Source of the DNA: Rhodococcus maanshanensis NBRC 100610
GTDB taxonomy: Bacteria; Actinomycetota; Actinomycetes; Mycobacteriales; Mycobacteriaceae
Length of the DNA: 64,000 nt
NCBI RefSeq assembly: GCF_001894865.1
Contig: NZ_BCXA01000024.1
Coordinates: 61,900-125,899, forward strand
Direction: 5' to 3'
Shown here: positions 63,777 to 64,000 of the stretch, one piece after another
Numbering within the stretch: position 1 is the first letter of the stretch
How the letters are laid out: each line of letters opens with the position of its first letter
The notes under the pieces: model-generated
Seen by the model: the letters and a program-made list of their open reading frames with translations, nothing else
Told to the model about the DNA's origin: nothing
The model's database searches: none
Program-made: the position numbers and the translations under genes

Positions 63777-64000
63777 ATGAACGCCAGTAAGAACGGCCTG
63801 CGCCGCGGGCTGCAGACCGCCGCCGTCGGTGCCACCGCCGCGATCGCCCTCGGCTTCCTGTCCGCAGGCGCGGCGAACGCCGACACCTTCGTGCCGCTGC
63901 CCGACGGCTCGATCACCGAGACCCTCGTCGACGGCACCGTCGTCACCGTCAGCCGCACCGGCGAGACCGCCAACATCTCCCCGTCGATGGGCTCGACCGC
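63777..64000 (+). CDS. MspA-family porin, second of two, truncated at the window edge
   Basis: Only 74 complete codons are present. They show a signal peptide (AAVGATAAIALGFLSAGAANA) and the mature start DTFVPLPDGSITETLVDG, TVVTVSRTGETANISPSMG, which is close to the NfpA type. It follows the first porin by 62 bases and shares the same GAGGGG-AAC ribosome site and signal-peptide pattern, so it arose by tandem duplication. The rest lies beyond position 64000. Confidence 0.85.
   Translation, partial: MNASKNGLRRGLQTAAVGATAAIALGFLSAGAANADTFVPLPDGSITETLVDGTVVTVSRTGETANISPSMGST

Overview
The window is high-GC actinobacterial DNA, most likely from Nocardia or Rhodococcus (Nocardiaceae). Evidence: two tandem MspA-type porins at the right edge, a Zur-type cluster of cysteine-free ribosomal proteins, an MprAB-PepD-MoaB2 stress cluster, and a gene order that follows the Mycobacterium tuberculosis stretch Rv0944-Rv0959 and later Rv0979A-Rv0984. 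Accessory genes sit between these core blocks. No tRNA, rRNA, CRISPR array, phage or insertion sequence was seen. The genus call and the synteny come from memory of these genomes, not from a search.

Layout. 1-5.1 kb: 3' part of a dxs gene overlapping a Nudix hydrolase gene, a small alpha/beta hydrolase, an APC-family permease broken by an in-frame TAG, and a berberine-bridge flavoprotein. 5.1-7.7 kb: an AurF-like diiron oxygenase coupled to a shortened flavin monooxygenase/DUF4873 protein, with a divergent TetR regulator and palindromic operator candidates. 7.7-14.2 kb: cupin, dfrA, thyA, cobF, an Fpg/Nei glycosylase, a type-B carboxylesterase and a disulfide oxidoreductase. 14.3-19.7 kb: SnoaL-like protein, a thioredoxin-reductase-like/methyltransferase fusion with a divergent XRE-cupin regulator, SDR, DUF2630, a DUF4386-like membrane protein and a TetR gene behind a perfect palindromic operator. 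19.7-23.5 kb: a second AurF-like oxygenase with its own ferredoxin/flavin reductase and a divergent ApbE-like gene.

23.5-40.7 kb is the conserved core: pgi, an aldehyde dehydrogenase, chorismate mutase, uvrD1, an M23 peptidase, sucCD, an Rv0954-like proline/glutamine-tailed protein, an Rv0955-like membrane protein, and purNH. 40.7-48.5 kb is accessory: a possible leader-peptide/terminator unit before a 63-aa ORF, a DUF559 protein, hydrolases, a PucR regulator, DUF4126, and a DUF3311/sodium-solute symporter pair. 48.6-52 kb: the MoxR-like ATPase and VWA pair. 54.5-57.4 kb: two divergent transcription units of Zn-independent ribosomal proteins (S18, S14, L33, L28 leftward; a CobW-like protein, L31B and L32 rightward) with two Zur-like boxes between them. 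58.1-62.6 kb: mprA-mprB-pepD-moaB2 with tandem 11-bp-spaced TCTCAG repeats. The right end holds the tandem porins.

The most distinctive features not explained by genes are a family of five intergenic inverted-repeat elements, each exactly 63 bp long, scattered from 25 to 54 kb, and several strong palindromic operators. The two diiron-oxygenase loci, each with a different redox partner, are the best candidates for an uncharacterised enzyme system.
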